DNA of 64,000 nucleotides from Hyaloperonospora brassicae (lineage: Eukaryota; Oomycota; Peronosporomycetes; Peronosporales; Peronosporaceae): positions 229,482 through 293,481 of the forward strand of contig CANTFL010001254.1 of assembly GCA_947650285.1 (NCBI GenBank). The letters run 5' to 3'. The translations under genes and the position numbers were made by a program. The notes under the pieces were generated by a model, which worked only from the letters and a program-made list of their open reading frames with translations, did not search any database and was not told the origin of the DNA. Shown here one piece after another: positions 22,293 to 32,488 of this stretch. The first letter of the stretch is position 1, and each line of letters starts with the position of its first letter.

Positions 22293-23046
22293 GTGCCGTC
22301 ATCAAATTTACTTGACAACGTACGAAAGGCTTACGAAGTGGACATGGATATTCTGTGCTTTATGGATCATGTGGTGAATCCATCTCGTACATCTTTGAAT
22401 GATATACCGGCTTTGTACCGATCCTCTTCAAATCGGTATACTTCACGCAATGGGCGTCTTTATTACACAGCCGTTGCCGGCGACACGCCTTGTGTCGTCG
22501 TCCCCGCTCATATCAATTTGCGCTTGCACATCATTTATGCGTGTTACGGTGCCCCAACAGGAGGCCATCGTTGTAGATCGAAGACTTACCTTACTGCGAG
22601 TCGTGACTTTATGGCCCCGCCAGTATCAGTATGTTCGCAAGTACATTCGGGCTTGTGAGTTTTGTCAACGGGTGGACCTAGTTATTCATCCCGTACACCC
22701 TTACAGCCTCTACCTGTCCCTTTAAAGTGCTGGCAGTCCGTTTACATGGACTATCGCTTCGGGTTTCTTAAGACGACCACAAGAATAAGGCTATTCTTGT
22801 GTTCGTTGACCGATAAAGCTAGATGGTGCATCTTGCTGCAGTGACCGAGTCGATCAAGGCACAGGGTTGTGTACGTGTCGTTATCAACTCGACGTTTCGA
22901 CCTTAGGGTTATCTCGTGATCTTGTGTCCAACCGTGATTCTCGTTTCACGGCGAAGTTATGGCCTTTTGTGATCCGGTTGCTCGGAACGTGTTCAAAGAT
23001 GTCAACATTCGACGTTTTTAAAACCGACGGACAGATGTAACAAGCA
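22293..23046 (+). pseudogene. Integrase zinc-binding and catalytic core, copy B
   Basis: The frame changes after GGHR, as in copy A. RKYIRACEFCQRV completes the zinc site. The catalytic core is recognisable as SVYMDYRFGF, then the second Asp region (VSNRD-like, with a frameshift), then a TDGQM remnant followed by stops near 23040. Both copies share this loss of the catalytic Glu segment. Confidence 0.75.
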
Positions 23047-23230
23047 TAACGTGTTGTCATGAAAGATACTTCGAGGATATGTCTACCCGAAAACGATTTG
23101 GATCAAGTTTTTGCAGATGGCATATAATTCGTCAACAAATCGGTGCACGCTTTAAACTAGGACACACTATACTTTGTGAATGGCTTACGCCACCCACGTC
23201 TAACGACCGTTTAGAGTGTGACTCTTAAAT

Positions 23231-24453
23231 ATGGGAAAACTGACTCGATCGAGCAAAAACAGTCCTTTTTCTTGCAAATCACGTGTCGAAGCAAACGTCG
23301 TCACGTATGATGCCGATCTCGATCAAGTCGTCATCGATAATGATAGCACCTCAATAATAGTCATGACGCTGTTATTGCATCAGATATTGATTACAATGCT
23401 GGTATATTCAGCATCGTCAACGATTATGCCAGCGAGGAAGAAGACAACCTCGGTGAAGAAGAGAGCAATCTCTTAGTAGTGCGCACGAAGCGCACTGAAA
23501 GACAAAACAACGAGTCATCAGAGAACTTCCTGCTGACTCGAGAAGCGGTAGTCCGTTTCGGTCAGGACTCCATCGCAAATGCGGTGGACCGTCAGAAACG
23601 GAACGCAGACAAGAATGGAAGAGCAAATGTTCTTTCATTTAAGGTTAACTACCTAGTACTACTGTCAACGGTAAACTTACCTGGACATGCATTCACTAGT
23701 GTCGGCAGTAGTAAACTACTGCCGAAGTACATTGGGCCATTTCGAGTGTTGCATCGCAAAGGCAATGCATACACACTCGAATTGCCACGTAGGATGCGCA
23801 CGCATCCTACGTTTTACGTGGGGAGGCTTAGGCCGTACTGTCAGTACGAGCCTTCTTCTTCCGATGAAGATAGCCCCCACGTTCAAGAACATCCATCAAG
23901 TTCTTGCGTTCGCGCTCCAGACGATCCGTCTGGTTGCGCAGATATGATACTTAGGAACTCAACCGAGATATCTCACCGCGAGCTGTCGCCAGCTCGCCGA
24001 ATAGGGAGCGGACATCCCGCTCCACCTGAAGCTGCGCTGTGGCATAATCGGCGCGATCCCTCTCCCGATCAGCCTCGTGATCCTTGCGGTTCTTCCGCAC
24101 GGTATCAGTCAAAGCGTAGCGCCGGTCGCGCTCGTGCTTCAAGTCATCGCGCAATTCATCGATTGCGCGATCCATCTCGTAAGGGTCGAGATGGTGAGCC
24201 GAATCATCTGGAGGAGGTCTTTCCTCCTCCACCACATCCTTTGGTGGATGCTCACGGTGATCAACGCTTTCTAGTGGAGCGTATATTGAATCACGTGACG
24301 ATTCAGGATCAAGGACGAGCTACCTCAACCAGTGGCGGGGGTATCCACCCACTTGGAACAGCTGGGAGCCCCGCTCTCAGCTGATGGCTGGACGTTGAAG
24401 GTCTCGTCCGCCAGTATGACGAGACCCATCCGATGAGTTCTGTGGCCCATCGG
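23231..24453 (+). pseudogene. Integrase C-terminal region and chromodomain, copy B
   Basis: It starts with an acidic stretch, then RQKRNADKNGRANV, LPKYIGPFRVLHRKGNAY and HPTFYVGRLRPYCQYEP. A long Ser/Pro-rich linker leads to QRFLVERILNH, the chromodomain start. Two one-base shifts (near 24317 and 24392) split the chromodomain, whose last part (DVEGLVRQYDETHPMSSV) ends at a TAA at 24451-24453. The linker overlaps the antisense frame on the other strand. Confidence 0.75.
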
Positions 24454-25438
24454 TAAACACGCGCCCTAGGCGCTTGTAGACGGATTGCAAGTTTGCAATC
24501 GCGTCACGCATCTCAGCCGAGATGTGTGCCCTTTCCCAGGGCGAATTTAGGGAATACACATCCCTATGTGCACGCTGCGAGTTGTCAACACAACCCGCAC
24601 AAGGGTCTCTTCATGTGAGGCAAGGAATGCCTGCCTCACTCGATAAACAGTGCAACCGGTACCTAGCACCGGTTGGCGTTCGCCTTTCGAACCTGAGGCG
24701 TGTCGCCTCAAGTTTCTTGAGCCACCCTTCTCGTCCAAAATTATTTACGTTTTGGACGAACGAGTTCCACGCAGCCAAAAGCGATGCTTTGTCACGCTTT
24801 TGGTTGCTGTTGTACCATCGATGTCTAAGAAAGACATCGAGATAAAAATCTTCTTCAGCGCGAAATTTCTTCGCGCTGGAACTCAAGCCGTGAAGCTCAG
24901 TCGCATCGAATAAGGATATTCGATGGTGTTGGCTTGTCTCGTGAGACAAGCTATTGATGAGCCGTTCGGGCAAAAGCCACGGCTTCAGCTCATCACGCTT
25001 CACAGTGGTACCCTTTTCGGTACCACGGATCCCAGAACGACGACGGCTCACGCCATCGTCATCACGCTCGTGCGAAGACGCACGAGCCGGCGGTGGTAAG
25101 GAGTAATATTCCTAACCACCCTGATCACCTTCGTCATCATTGCCGAACAGACTGTGATGCATTTCACGAGTTCGCTCGTTCGTCAGTGGCCTTGGCGAAT
25201 AGTGAGCCGTCGCCGGTGATCGAGACGTCTCTGGAACATTGCCCAAGTCAGACACATCTGACTCACCAGAGTAGATGAACTTAATGCTGGGGTCATCTTG
25301 CGCACGCGGTGAGGTGCCGCGTGCAGCTGCAGCACCTGTTGCTGCAGGCGGAGAAGGAGCAGTAGATGACGAAGCGTCTGCCGCAGTAGCTGGCACAGGC
25401 ACAGACTCTGTGTGCCTTGAGTCACCTCGCATAGACAT
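23951..25438 (-). pseudogene. Antisense open frame of Gypsy copy B (unknown protein)
   Basis: A single reading frame of 496 codons runs from the ATG at 25438 to the TAA at 23951, broken only by stops at 25114-25112, 24613-24611, 24379-24377 and 24322-24320. The N-terminus is Ser/Ala/Pro-rich and the region after IYSGESDVSDLG is acidic. The middle has FDATELHGLSSSAKKF and LRHRWYNSNQKRDKASLL. The C-terminus is highly charged with heptad-like spacing (RAIDELRDDLKHERDRRYAL). About 500 bp overlaps the sense linker and chromodomain, and the remaining ~1 kb has no competing sense gene. No known domain is recognised. Confidence 0.45.
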
Positions 25439-25557
25439 GTTAACTATGCGAGGTCAAGCGGAAAGTGAATGGAACGGACCCAACAAGTGCTCCCTGTCCC
25501 AATGGTGGCCAACGGGTGGCCCCCATATTTTTGATAGTCACACGGTGACTATCAGTT

Positions 25558-25567
25558 AAGGGGGTGA
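25558..25567 (+). promoter_or_regulatory. Polypurine tract of copy B
   Basis: AAGGGGGTGA lies directly before the 3' LTR, identical to copy A. Confidence 0.8.
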
Positions 25568-25960
25568 TGTAACGGGGCAGCCCGTTACATGGAAATAGTC
25601 ATTTGAGAGATAATGACAATAACGAATATTATGTTGAATATTCTTTGAACAATATCACCAATAGTGGTGATATTGATGGGTTTACCAAATAGTCTGTTCA
25701 TTGGTTGATATCTTGATGATATCAACCCACCAATCTCCGCAAGACGCGCGCAATTAGTGGTGACGAGACGCCATCATACACTCACTTATATTAACCTAAT
25801 TAAGTTAAGTCAAACAGAGAGACAGTGGTTAAAAGACTTAATTATATTAATATAACAGTTCTGCTTTTACCTTACCAACGCTTCCTCTCTTGCCTTGTGT
25901 ACGTCTGTCGGGGCTCCGAAACCCTTGCGTTAAGTTCACGCAAGGGTGTGCCCTGTTACA
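25568..25960 (+). mobile_element. 3' LTR of Gypsy copy B
   Basis: A 393-bp LTR ending GTGCCCTGTTACA. It carries the 3'-type variants shared with 8246-8638, plus private changes (CCAATCTCC, AATTAGTGG, GGGGCTCCG). The outer flank is GTGAT, pairing with 16232-16236. Confidence 0.95.
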
Positions 25961-26538
25961 GTGATGGCATCCCCACCCCACACTAGATGAGGGTTCAAGT
26001 TTGTGATGTGGATGTTCTGCACAATCACATTGCTACCGACGATGTGGATACCTTTGTCATCCAACACTCCTTTCAGACCCCCGCAGACCATTTTCTTGTC
26101 ATTCACTACCTCCGTCAGCGTCATGGCTGCTTTGTCGTAGTATACCTGAGTCGGAGTCTCGTCGGCACCGCAACCACCTTTCTCGTTCGAGGGTGAGACG
26201 ACGTCTAACACGAATAAAATGTTGCGCTTTTAAACCGTTCTTCTTGGCGAGGCACTGGTCTTTACTCGGCGGACATCAGCCTTGCTCTGTAGTCGACCCC
26301 TCGACTTTCAGGAACGTGAACTCCTTGTTGAGTACGATAACCCGCGGCTCGGCGTCGCCAAGGTAAGTTTCCAATTCCTTGGTGGTTTTCGGGTAGACGG
26401 GTTTCGCATCGCCACCTCCTGTCGTCCCTGTGGCAAAACCTAGGCCGTACCCGACACGACAGGTGCAGCAGAAGCAAACTCATAGTGAGAGTACCATAGC
26501 ACAAGTGCAAGGAGGGAGCTGAGAAGCCCAGGAGCCAT
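25961..26538 (-). pseudogene. Pectin lyase (PL1) pseudogene, 5' part
   Basis: The start codon at 26538 opens a hydrophobic signal peptide (MAPGLLSSLLALVLWYSHYE, then FASAAP), which fits a secreted enzyme. After a one-base shift near 26450 it reads GFATGTTGGGDAKPVYPKTT and YLGDAEPRVIVLNKEFTF, the standard PL1 pectin lyase N-terminus. A TGA lies near 26276 and another shift near 26215. From 26211 it reads GIHIVGSNVIVQNIHITNLN, then PHLVWGGDAIT, and stops at the Gypsy LTR. The missing 3' half is at 16232, on the other strand. Confidence 0.85.
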
Positions 26539-27685
26539 CTTTTTGCGGTTCAGCCCCCTTTGGTACGTATTCCAGCAATGAGTTACGTCTGAAAGGCCAC
26601 GCAAATTTTAAAATGCCAGTCCACCACCGACTACAGCACGTCGTATTTGCTGTTTCCACGTGAAAGAGTCAGATCATTGCTAGCACGCATCGTATGAAAA
26701 GGCAGACAGTGAGGTAGCAGCCGAGTGAGTCTCATCCCCGAGAGCTTGTGCAAAAAGCGTCGAACATGTTTAAACGGACACTGTAGCTTCTCGACCCAAC
26801 CATTTGGGCAAATCCAGCTGTTCAGGCGATGCCTCCATGAGACGAGAGACACCTGTGCTGTATGGCCGTGATGAACAGGGCTGTCAATGCTGCTCCGCGT
26901 ACTTTGCAAATCGTGTGCCGGAATCACACGTACCTTCATCCGCACGAGCTGACAATTTGCCAGCACGGGTGTAATCAAAATGTCCATTTGCAGTCATCTA
27001 AGATCGACCAAGAAGTGCGCACGCATTAATCTCACCACTCGAATGCTCGTGCACTTGCTGTGTACATACATGAGTGCTTGAGAGGTGTCGACAGTGTCCC
27101 TCCAAGCACGCAAGCCTTCGTGGGTCATATTTCTGGCTGCTTCGACGAGTTCGATCGATCGAGGCGACATTTCCCCGGCTCAAATCGAACCATGACGTAT
27201 CGTGACTCGATGTTCATATTAGTCAGTTGTGACTCGTACGTCGTATCAATGAGACGCCGTCAATTTTTTTGTCGACATCGACCACCAAAAAAGCGCGGCG
27301 AAAACCGCGTCATGCGTCTGATGTGTGTCGATGATAGACGACGAGACATTTGACGAGACATTCGAGCGAAAACAGTTGCCGAAACCTACGCGACACTACA
27401 ACAGATGGTGATTAGCCGGGGTCTTGGATTGCTAATGTCCTATCGACGCCGCAATTTCTCCTGTACGGACTGAATTTATTTCACACCTTTCGACCCCTCG
27501 GTGTCCTTTTTTTCAAAACGCCTGGTTTCGTTCTGCATCGACTGTGGCCTCCGTGCCCCTTAAGCGGAGCTGTGCCGTCCAAGAAATTACTGTCGTCCCA
27601 GTCAAATTTTGCAAAAAAGGTCCAGATCCGGAAGAGCTACAATAGAACCCCTCTTAGCTAATCCCATATTAGCTAATGACATCTT
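26539..27685. other. Intergenic, presumed upstream region of the lyase gene
   Basis: Short frames only (up to 118 codons at 26631-26987, -), with no recognisable motif. If the lyase was once active, its promoter should be just right of 26538. I see no clear oomycete initiator motif that I could place with confidence. Confidence 0.45.
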
Positions 27686-28128
27686 TGTAAAGGGGTAGCC
27701 CGTTAAATGAGATTGTCTTTAATACGAATTTGACAATAAAGAATATTACGTTGAATATTCTTTTAACAATATCACAGAGCATGATGATATTGTTGAAGAT
27801 GACCGAAGGGTCTACTCATTGGTTGATATCGTGATGATATCTAACCCACCAATTACTGCTAGACGTGCGCAATGGGTGGTGAGTAGACGTCACCATACAT
27901 TTAGTTACATTAGTATAATTAAGTCAGGACAAAGAAAGATACAAGAGTTATAGGACTTAATTATATTTAATACAGTTTTACTTTTCCTACGACTAGAGTC
28001 TTTCACCTTAGTCGTTCTACCTTCCTCTGTGTAGTTCTACATCTAGCTGGGCACTGGCTATCAGTACAGTCAGTGATTGTAAACTCTGTACTGGTTGACC
28101 AGTACGTAGTTGTCGGTGCTCCGTTACC
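27686..28128 (+). mobile_element. Solo LTR, diverged relative of the Gypsy LTRs
   Basis: It starts TGTAAAGGGGTAGCCCGTTA and ends GGTGCTCCGTTACC. Internal blocks line up with the LTRs of copies A and B (AGAATATT..AATATTCT hairpin, GGTTGATATCGTGATGATATC, AATTAAGTCAGGACAAAG). It is closest to the fragment at 1-247. No internal element sequence follows on either side. I find no matching 5-bp duplication, so it is old or rearranged. Confidence 0.75.
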
Positions 28129-28606
28129 CCTTGTTGTCAATCAAAAATTTCCGGCCCTACGTCGGAAAGAGAGTTAGGTCACGGGACTACTCCAAGCCCT
28201 CCTACCATTTATCTCTTACTACCGAAATTTTTATCTGCCCAATTGTATGAGCTAATATGAATTCTCCTGTTATATTATTTCTTCATTATGATAGCAACCG
28301 AACTCCACAACAACACGACATTATCCTTAAGCGGGGAGGATTAGTGCTATCTATAGTCGTTCTCAGGACCTAGCCCACGTGATTGTGGACGGCTAAGATC
28401 CGAAAGTACAATATTACTGTAAGTCTTGGGGTATCTACAGCAGCCATTATTGGTTAAATCAATTGTTCGTAGGGGCTTAATACTCCGCTCTCACTCGAAA
28501 TTTATCTACCAAAGACGATGGACCAGATAAGCCAACACCGCATTTTACTGCGATTGCGCTGTTTAGGTCGCACGTATACTCGGACCATTGTACACCAAAT
28601 TGCTAT
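28129..28606. other. Intergenic, nothing recognised
   Basis: AT-rich sequence between two solo LTRs, with no ORF or motif that I can support. Confidence 0.5.
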
Positions 28607-28611
28607 GTTGG
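28607..28611. repeat. Target-site duplication GTTGG (left)
   Basis: GTTGG before the LTR start at 28612 matches GTTGG at 32855-32859 after the LTR end. They bracket one LTR that was later split by the Mutator-like element. Confidence 0.85.
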
Positions 28612-28752
28612 TGTAACTGGGTGAGCCCGTAACATGAAAATTGATACTTTTGTATCAATTTCTGAACATTACCGATTTAGATAATGTTCAATTGACATTT
28701 CTCGTAAGAGGTAAAGTTTAAGGAGATATTACCCTTGAAAAAATATTTTCTT
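28612..28752 (+). mobile_element. Solo LTR (type 2), 5' part before the MULE
   Basis: It begins TGTAACTGGGTGAGCCCGTAACATG and contains two hairpins (ATTGATAC/GTATCAAT and TGAACATTA/TAATGTTCA). It stops at 28752, where the Mutator-like element begins; the rest resumes at 32546. It is related to the LTR at 34582-35123 on the opposite strand. Confidence 0.8.
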
Positions 28753-28810
28753 GGGAATTGCTAAATTCACAACCCTTTTCCTTATATTCACACCCTTCCT
28801 TCAAAATCTT
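28753..28810 (+). repeat. Left terminal inverted repeat of the MULE
   Basis: GGGAATTGCTAAATTCACA, then CCCTTTTCCTTA and TTCACACCCTTCCTTCAAAA. It matches 32489-32545 reversed, with one indel and about two substitutions. Confidence 0.9.
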
Positions 28811-29153
28811 ATATATACAATGTACGCAATCGCCGTTGGACAAAGACGAATACTTTCTCTGCCACTTGATTACGGGCGACATCGTGCGCGCTACTGTACC
28901 TACTGGCACCGACAAAGGTTAAAAGGTCAAAGCCACGATGGAGTCGGGCGCACTTGTAGACCGACGAGATTGTCGTCGGTATCATTTAGGACGCCATCAA
29001 GAGTTCGAAATGCCTTCGTGGCTTTATTCTTGACGACTTTCTATGAACGGTCGTGCAGGCCAAAAAGGTGAGAATAAGAGGAGATACAAACGAGTGTCCA
29101 GGTTGCAATGCTGAGGCTGACCATAGTTCCCTCTATTTGTAAGCGTGGTCCTC

Positions 29154-29908
29154 GCAACTAAATTTGTACCTGCTAGCCTTCAACGACGTCTCTTGCGCTG
29201 GCTGGGCGTACGTGTTGTAATTAACAGTGAAAACGATCCTCAAGGCGCCTAAAGGTGGCGATCTGGACTGGAGCTAAGTGGCACAAATCACGTGGGACGT
29301 TTTGCCGCTCAAAGTGGTTCAGACAATGGCCGTAATGGAGATCGTGCACGATGCCGTGGGCTTTATGCGATTTCCCAGAAAGCTCTACACTCATGCGAGT
29401 GAGCTCTCGGCTATGGATCGTCTGGTCTCTGTCCCGCCTCGCGCTATCTGGTCGGCTTCCCGCTTATGGTGGGGCCTCGTGGAGTTGCCGCGCTACTCAT
29501 TTCATGCACTCACTCTGTACGACGTCGTGGCCAACTTCCTCTCCTTTTTGAGCTACCACATTTTCATGCTGTTTTATCCCTCGGAGGTGCCTGGTACGTA
29601 CTTCCTTGCATCTACAATGACCTGCCGCAGGTCGATCTGAGTGGCTTTATTTCGTTGAGGTGCTAGTAGAGTTCACATACTCTTTTTGTCTAGTAGGCGA
29701 GGTGCTTTGCATGGTGAGCTCGCTCAGCTTTCTCGCCACGGGTGCGTATGTCATCCAGCTGCCCAACACACACAACATCTCGATCTCGCTCTACATTGTG
29801 GTCATCCTCGTGCTAGTGGTGTGCATCCCAAACCTGCTCGTCATGTATACCCTCAAGCTCACGCAGCGTAATCGTGCGTACTCCAAGTCAAATATCAAGA
29901 CTGCTTAA
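29154..29908 (+). pseudogene. Captured 3-hydroxyacyl-CoA dehydratase (HACD/PHS1 type) inside the MULE
   Basis: HACD removes water from 3-hydroxyacyl-CoA in the ER fatty-acid elongation cycle and is a multi-pass membrane protein. Matching pieces in order are LYLLAFNDVSCAGWAYVL, VVQTMAVMEIVHDAVGF, VELPRYSFHAL (with the conserved E..RY of the active-site helix), LSYHIFMLFYPSEVPG and, after an intron, VLCMVSSLSFLATGAYVIQL and NISISLYIVVILVLVVCIPN. It covers most of the usual ~220-250 residues. Two in-frame TAA codons lie near 29219 and 29275, and the region after ASELSAMDRLV looks diverged. Only the extreme N-terminus is missing. Confidence 0.8.
29594..29696 (+). other. Retained intron in the captured dehydratase gene
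   Basis: A GTACGT donor after SEVP and an acceptor ending CTAGTAG. Removing 103 bp joins the split Gly codon to EVLCMVSSLSF. Its presence shows that the gene entered the transposon as DNA. Confidence 0.65.
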
Positions 29909-30358
29909 AGCAGGATGCGACAAGGGAAGAATGTGATCTGGCAAGAAGCGATCGTGTGCTGAGTGCAGTATATTGCTTGGAAGTCATAAAGAGTACAAGA
30001 CAAACGTACACCCAGTGCGTCCGGTAACTTAAATCAATTTAATAAATTTTCGCTACTATCTGCAGTTTCAATTTAGCTAGCTAGTGCATATCTTAAACGC
30101 CTAATTGGAGTTAGAGGTGATCTGATGGAAACTAATGGGGTCAGGAATGTTTTCGTAAACATCCTGTTTTAACAATGTGTTCTCCACCAGGAGCCATAAT
30201 GTGGATTGAAGACTTGGCGAGTTCCATTTGGCTCCACCATGTCCAAGCGTACTAAAATACATACACGCACCGTAAAAGGAAGTAAGACAATCGATAACAG
30301 AATCAACATCTATGTGTTATTATTTGCTTTTAAAGCATGCATATTAGTCTTCAACCTC

Positions 30359-32060
30359 TTATAACTTTCGAAATTGGCAAGTCCGTTTGTAGTGACCTGG
30401 TTGACCGCAGCACCCATATTTCTTTTGGTGTTGATAATTTGCCTTTTCCAAATGATCGAACTCGGTCAAGTCTCGATTTGTGCTGCTTTTTGAAAGGTTA
30501 CGGAAGCCAGGGGGACAACTACAAGTTTCAGTGTGTATTATCGGATCTTTCAGCTCCACCACTGTGCTGCGGCCTTCTAGCAGTTGGGTCACTTGGGCAA
30601 AGAGAACCTTTACTTGGTCATTTGGTGATTCCTCCAGACTTCTTTTTAAGCATATTCCGTTTGACGTTGATCGCCTCAACTTCAACGCTGGCCTCCTATC
30701 AAAAAATATAGCCACATCAGTCAGCGTTAGTCAGATACACACACTATAAAGTAACTGTCATACCGTTAGTTCATCGTCTCCAATCCAGATGCCATCGCTC
30801 ATGAAAATTGCTTATGCCCAATGCACGCGTGCTGTTCTCGATTTCTTTTACCTTCGAAGCACAAGTGATACCCATTGTCGAGGTGAAAACCATTGTGCAA
30901 CAAACTTCTACTCTGTGTTCCTCTTGGATTGATCAAGACACTTAATGAATGCAAAGACTGAATTGATCCCGCATAATGGAGTCAAAGTCGACGGCGACCC
31001 GGTCAGGTTAAGTATCTTGTCTCTGCTGCGATGTGTTTTGTTCGGTTCTATCTTAAAGCTCAATTGCAAGAGTCAGTTTGCTAAGCACCGACAGCAAGTC
31101 CCCTGTTGATACTCGCAGATATTTTTTACGTACGAATTGCGCCTTTTACTCTTGATGTAGCTTTGTTGCCAAAATGGAGATACCTCGGTGTTCAGGCATT
31201 TACAAAGCGATCCTTGTATATAAGCCACGTATTGGAGAGGTATTCGAGAACCTTAGAACTTACCGTCAAAAGAGTTTTATAGCTCTTTCCACTGTTTCTC
31301 AAATTCCACTTTCGTATTAGCAGCCACCTGATTATTCCACTGCTGAAGAAACAAATTCAATTGCTTGATCGTCTCTAATTGTCGTTTGCGTTCGAGCATA
31401 ATGTTTCTGTTGAAGTGCCATGTGCACAGCATGTGGGTTGGAGATGGGAATAATTTTATCGATAGCTGCCATCAGCGACAGTTCACGGTCTGTCACAATC
31501 ACGGTTGGGCGTGTCTTTGGTGTCAGGATGGCTGCAAGTTTTGATAATGCCCACATGTTATCGTTCTGCTTCTCTTCTTGAAGAAAGCAGAAGCCAACCG
31601 AATAGTTGGCTATTGAAGCTTGATATACCAACAATGTGAAGTAAGAGAAGTTGGTACTTGTTTGTCTTGTATGAGCAGTCCATAAGCACGACATGATGGT
31701 ATCGGCAAGCAATCAGTATACTTTCTTTGTATGCGAAAAAAGGGACGTTATTGCTCCATCATCATCACATCTGTGGAAGTTCGTAAAATTGCTTGCTTGC
31801 AAATCATCAAAAAGAGCTTGTATCGGTGTCCTTTCATTTAGCTTGTCCTATCAAAGTTTCGTACGCTCATTGTACAATGTAGAGAGGTTTGCTAGGGCAC
31901 CGTCATTCTCCATAAGAAGGGATGAAAGAATCCCTAACGTTTTAGCATTAGCCAATATCAAATTTCTGACAGTATCGGCCTGCCCGCTATTTATCTTCCT
32001 ATGAGTCGAATGAACAGACGGATGGAGTGACGGCTCGTGCTTGTGGCATCCATTTATCAC
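30359..32060 (-). pseudogene. MULE/FAR1-type transposase, decayed
   Basis: The pieces in order on the minus strand start at 32060-31851, with CHKHEPSLHPSVHSTHRK and an LSSLLMENDGALANLSTLYN region. Next is ERTPIQALFDDLQASNF near 31820. VLMDCSYKTNKYQLLLLHIV (near 31690) is the first catalytic Asp motif, in another frame. After a shift come YSVGFCFLQEEKQNDNMWAL and RPTVIVTDRELSLMAAIDKI (second Asp). At 30715-30359 there is a zinc knuckle (YGCCGQPGHYKRTC) whose first Cys is Tyr. Stops and frameshifts make it inactive. Confidence 0.85.
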
Positions 32061-32488
32061 GACTATCTTTCAATTACTTCTTTTTATGGAGAAATTTCCA
32101 CTTAAAAGGAACGGGCAATCAATTTGGCGTGAGCTGGTCATGTGTTGGCGCTCTTTTTCAACCTTTGGTACGTTTACGGCACCTCGATTACATTTAAGGT
32201 AGACACGCTTTCCTGCAATCGAACTTTAAATCGTAACAGAATAGCCTTGGCCACGTGCGAACGTCTGAACGGTATCCATAAGTTGCTCCCGAGTGGCATA
32301 CTCAACCTCGGGAGGAGGAAGAATTTTATTGCTTGGTGCTCTATCAGTAAACGCTGAAGGAGCTAGACCTCAGGCGTTGCTAGTATCTTATGTATTTCGT
32401 ACGTATTACTTGCCGATTAATGGCCTAGATCATTCAGAAATACTTTTGTCACAAATCATATCTTGATAATGAATAGGGATTTAAATAA

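Larger units (their letters stand above)
17983..25960 (+). mobile_element. Full-length Ty3/Gypsy chromoviral retrotransposon, copy B
   Basis: The 7,978-bp element is near-identical to copy A but on the other strand, with the same order of domains. Both copies share many disabling lesions: the frameshift after VSWQHR in protease, a stop in the RT, the broken integrase catalytic Glu region and two frameshifts in the chromodomain. Either both descend from a defective parent or they have been homogenised. Copy B also has a frameshift in gag. Trans-mobilisation would be needed for either copy to move. Confidence 0.95.

Noticed and set aside
27060..27353. 97-codon frame 27060-27353 as a gene
   Set aside because: No domain, a Cys/Arg-rich composition typical of random frames, and no conserved neighbour.
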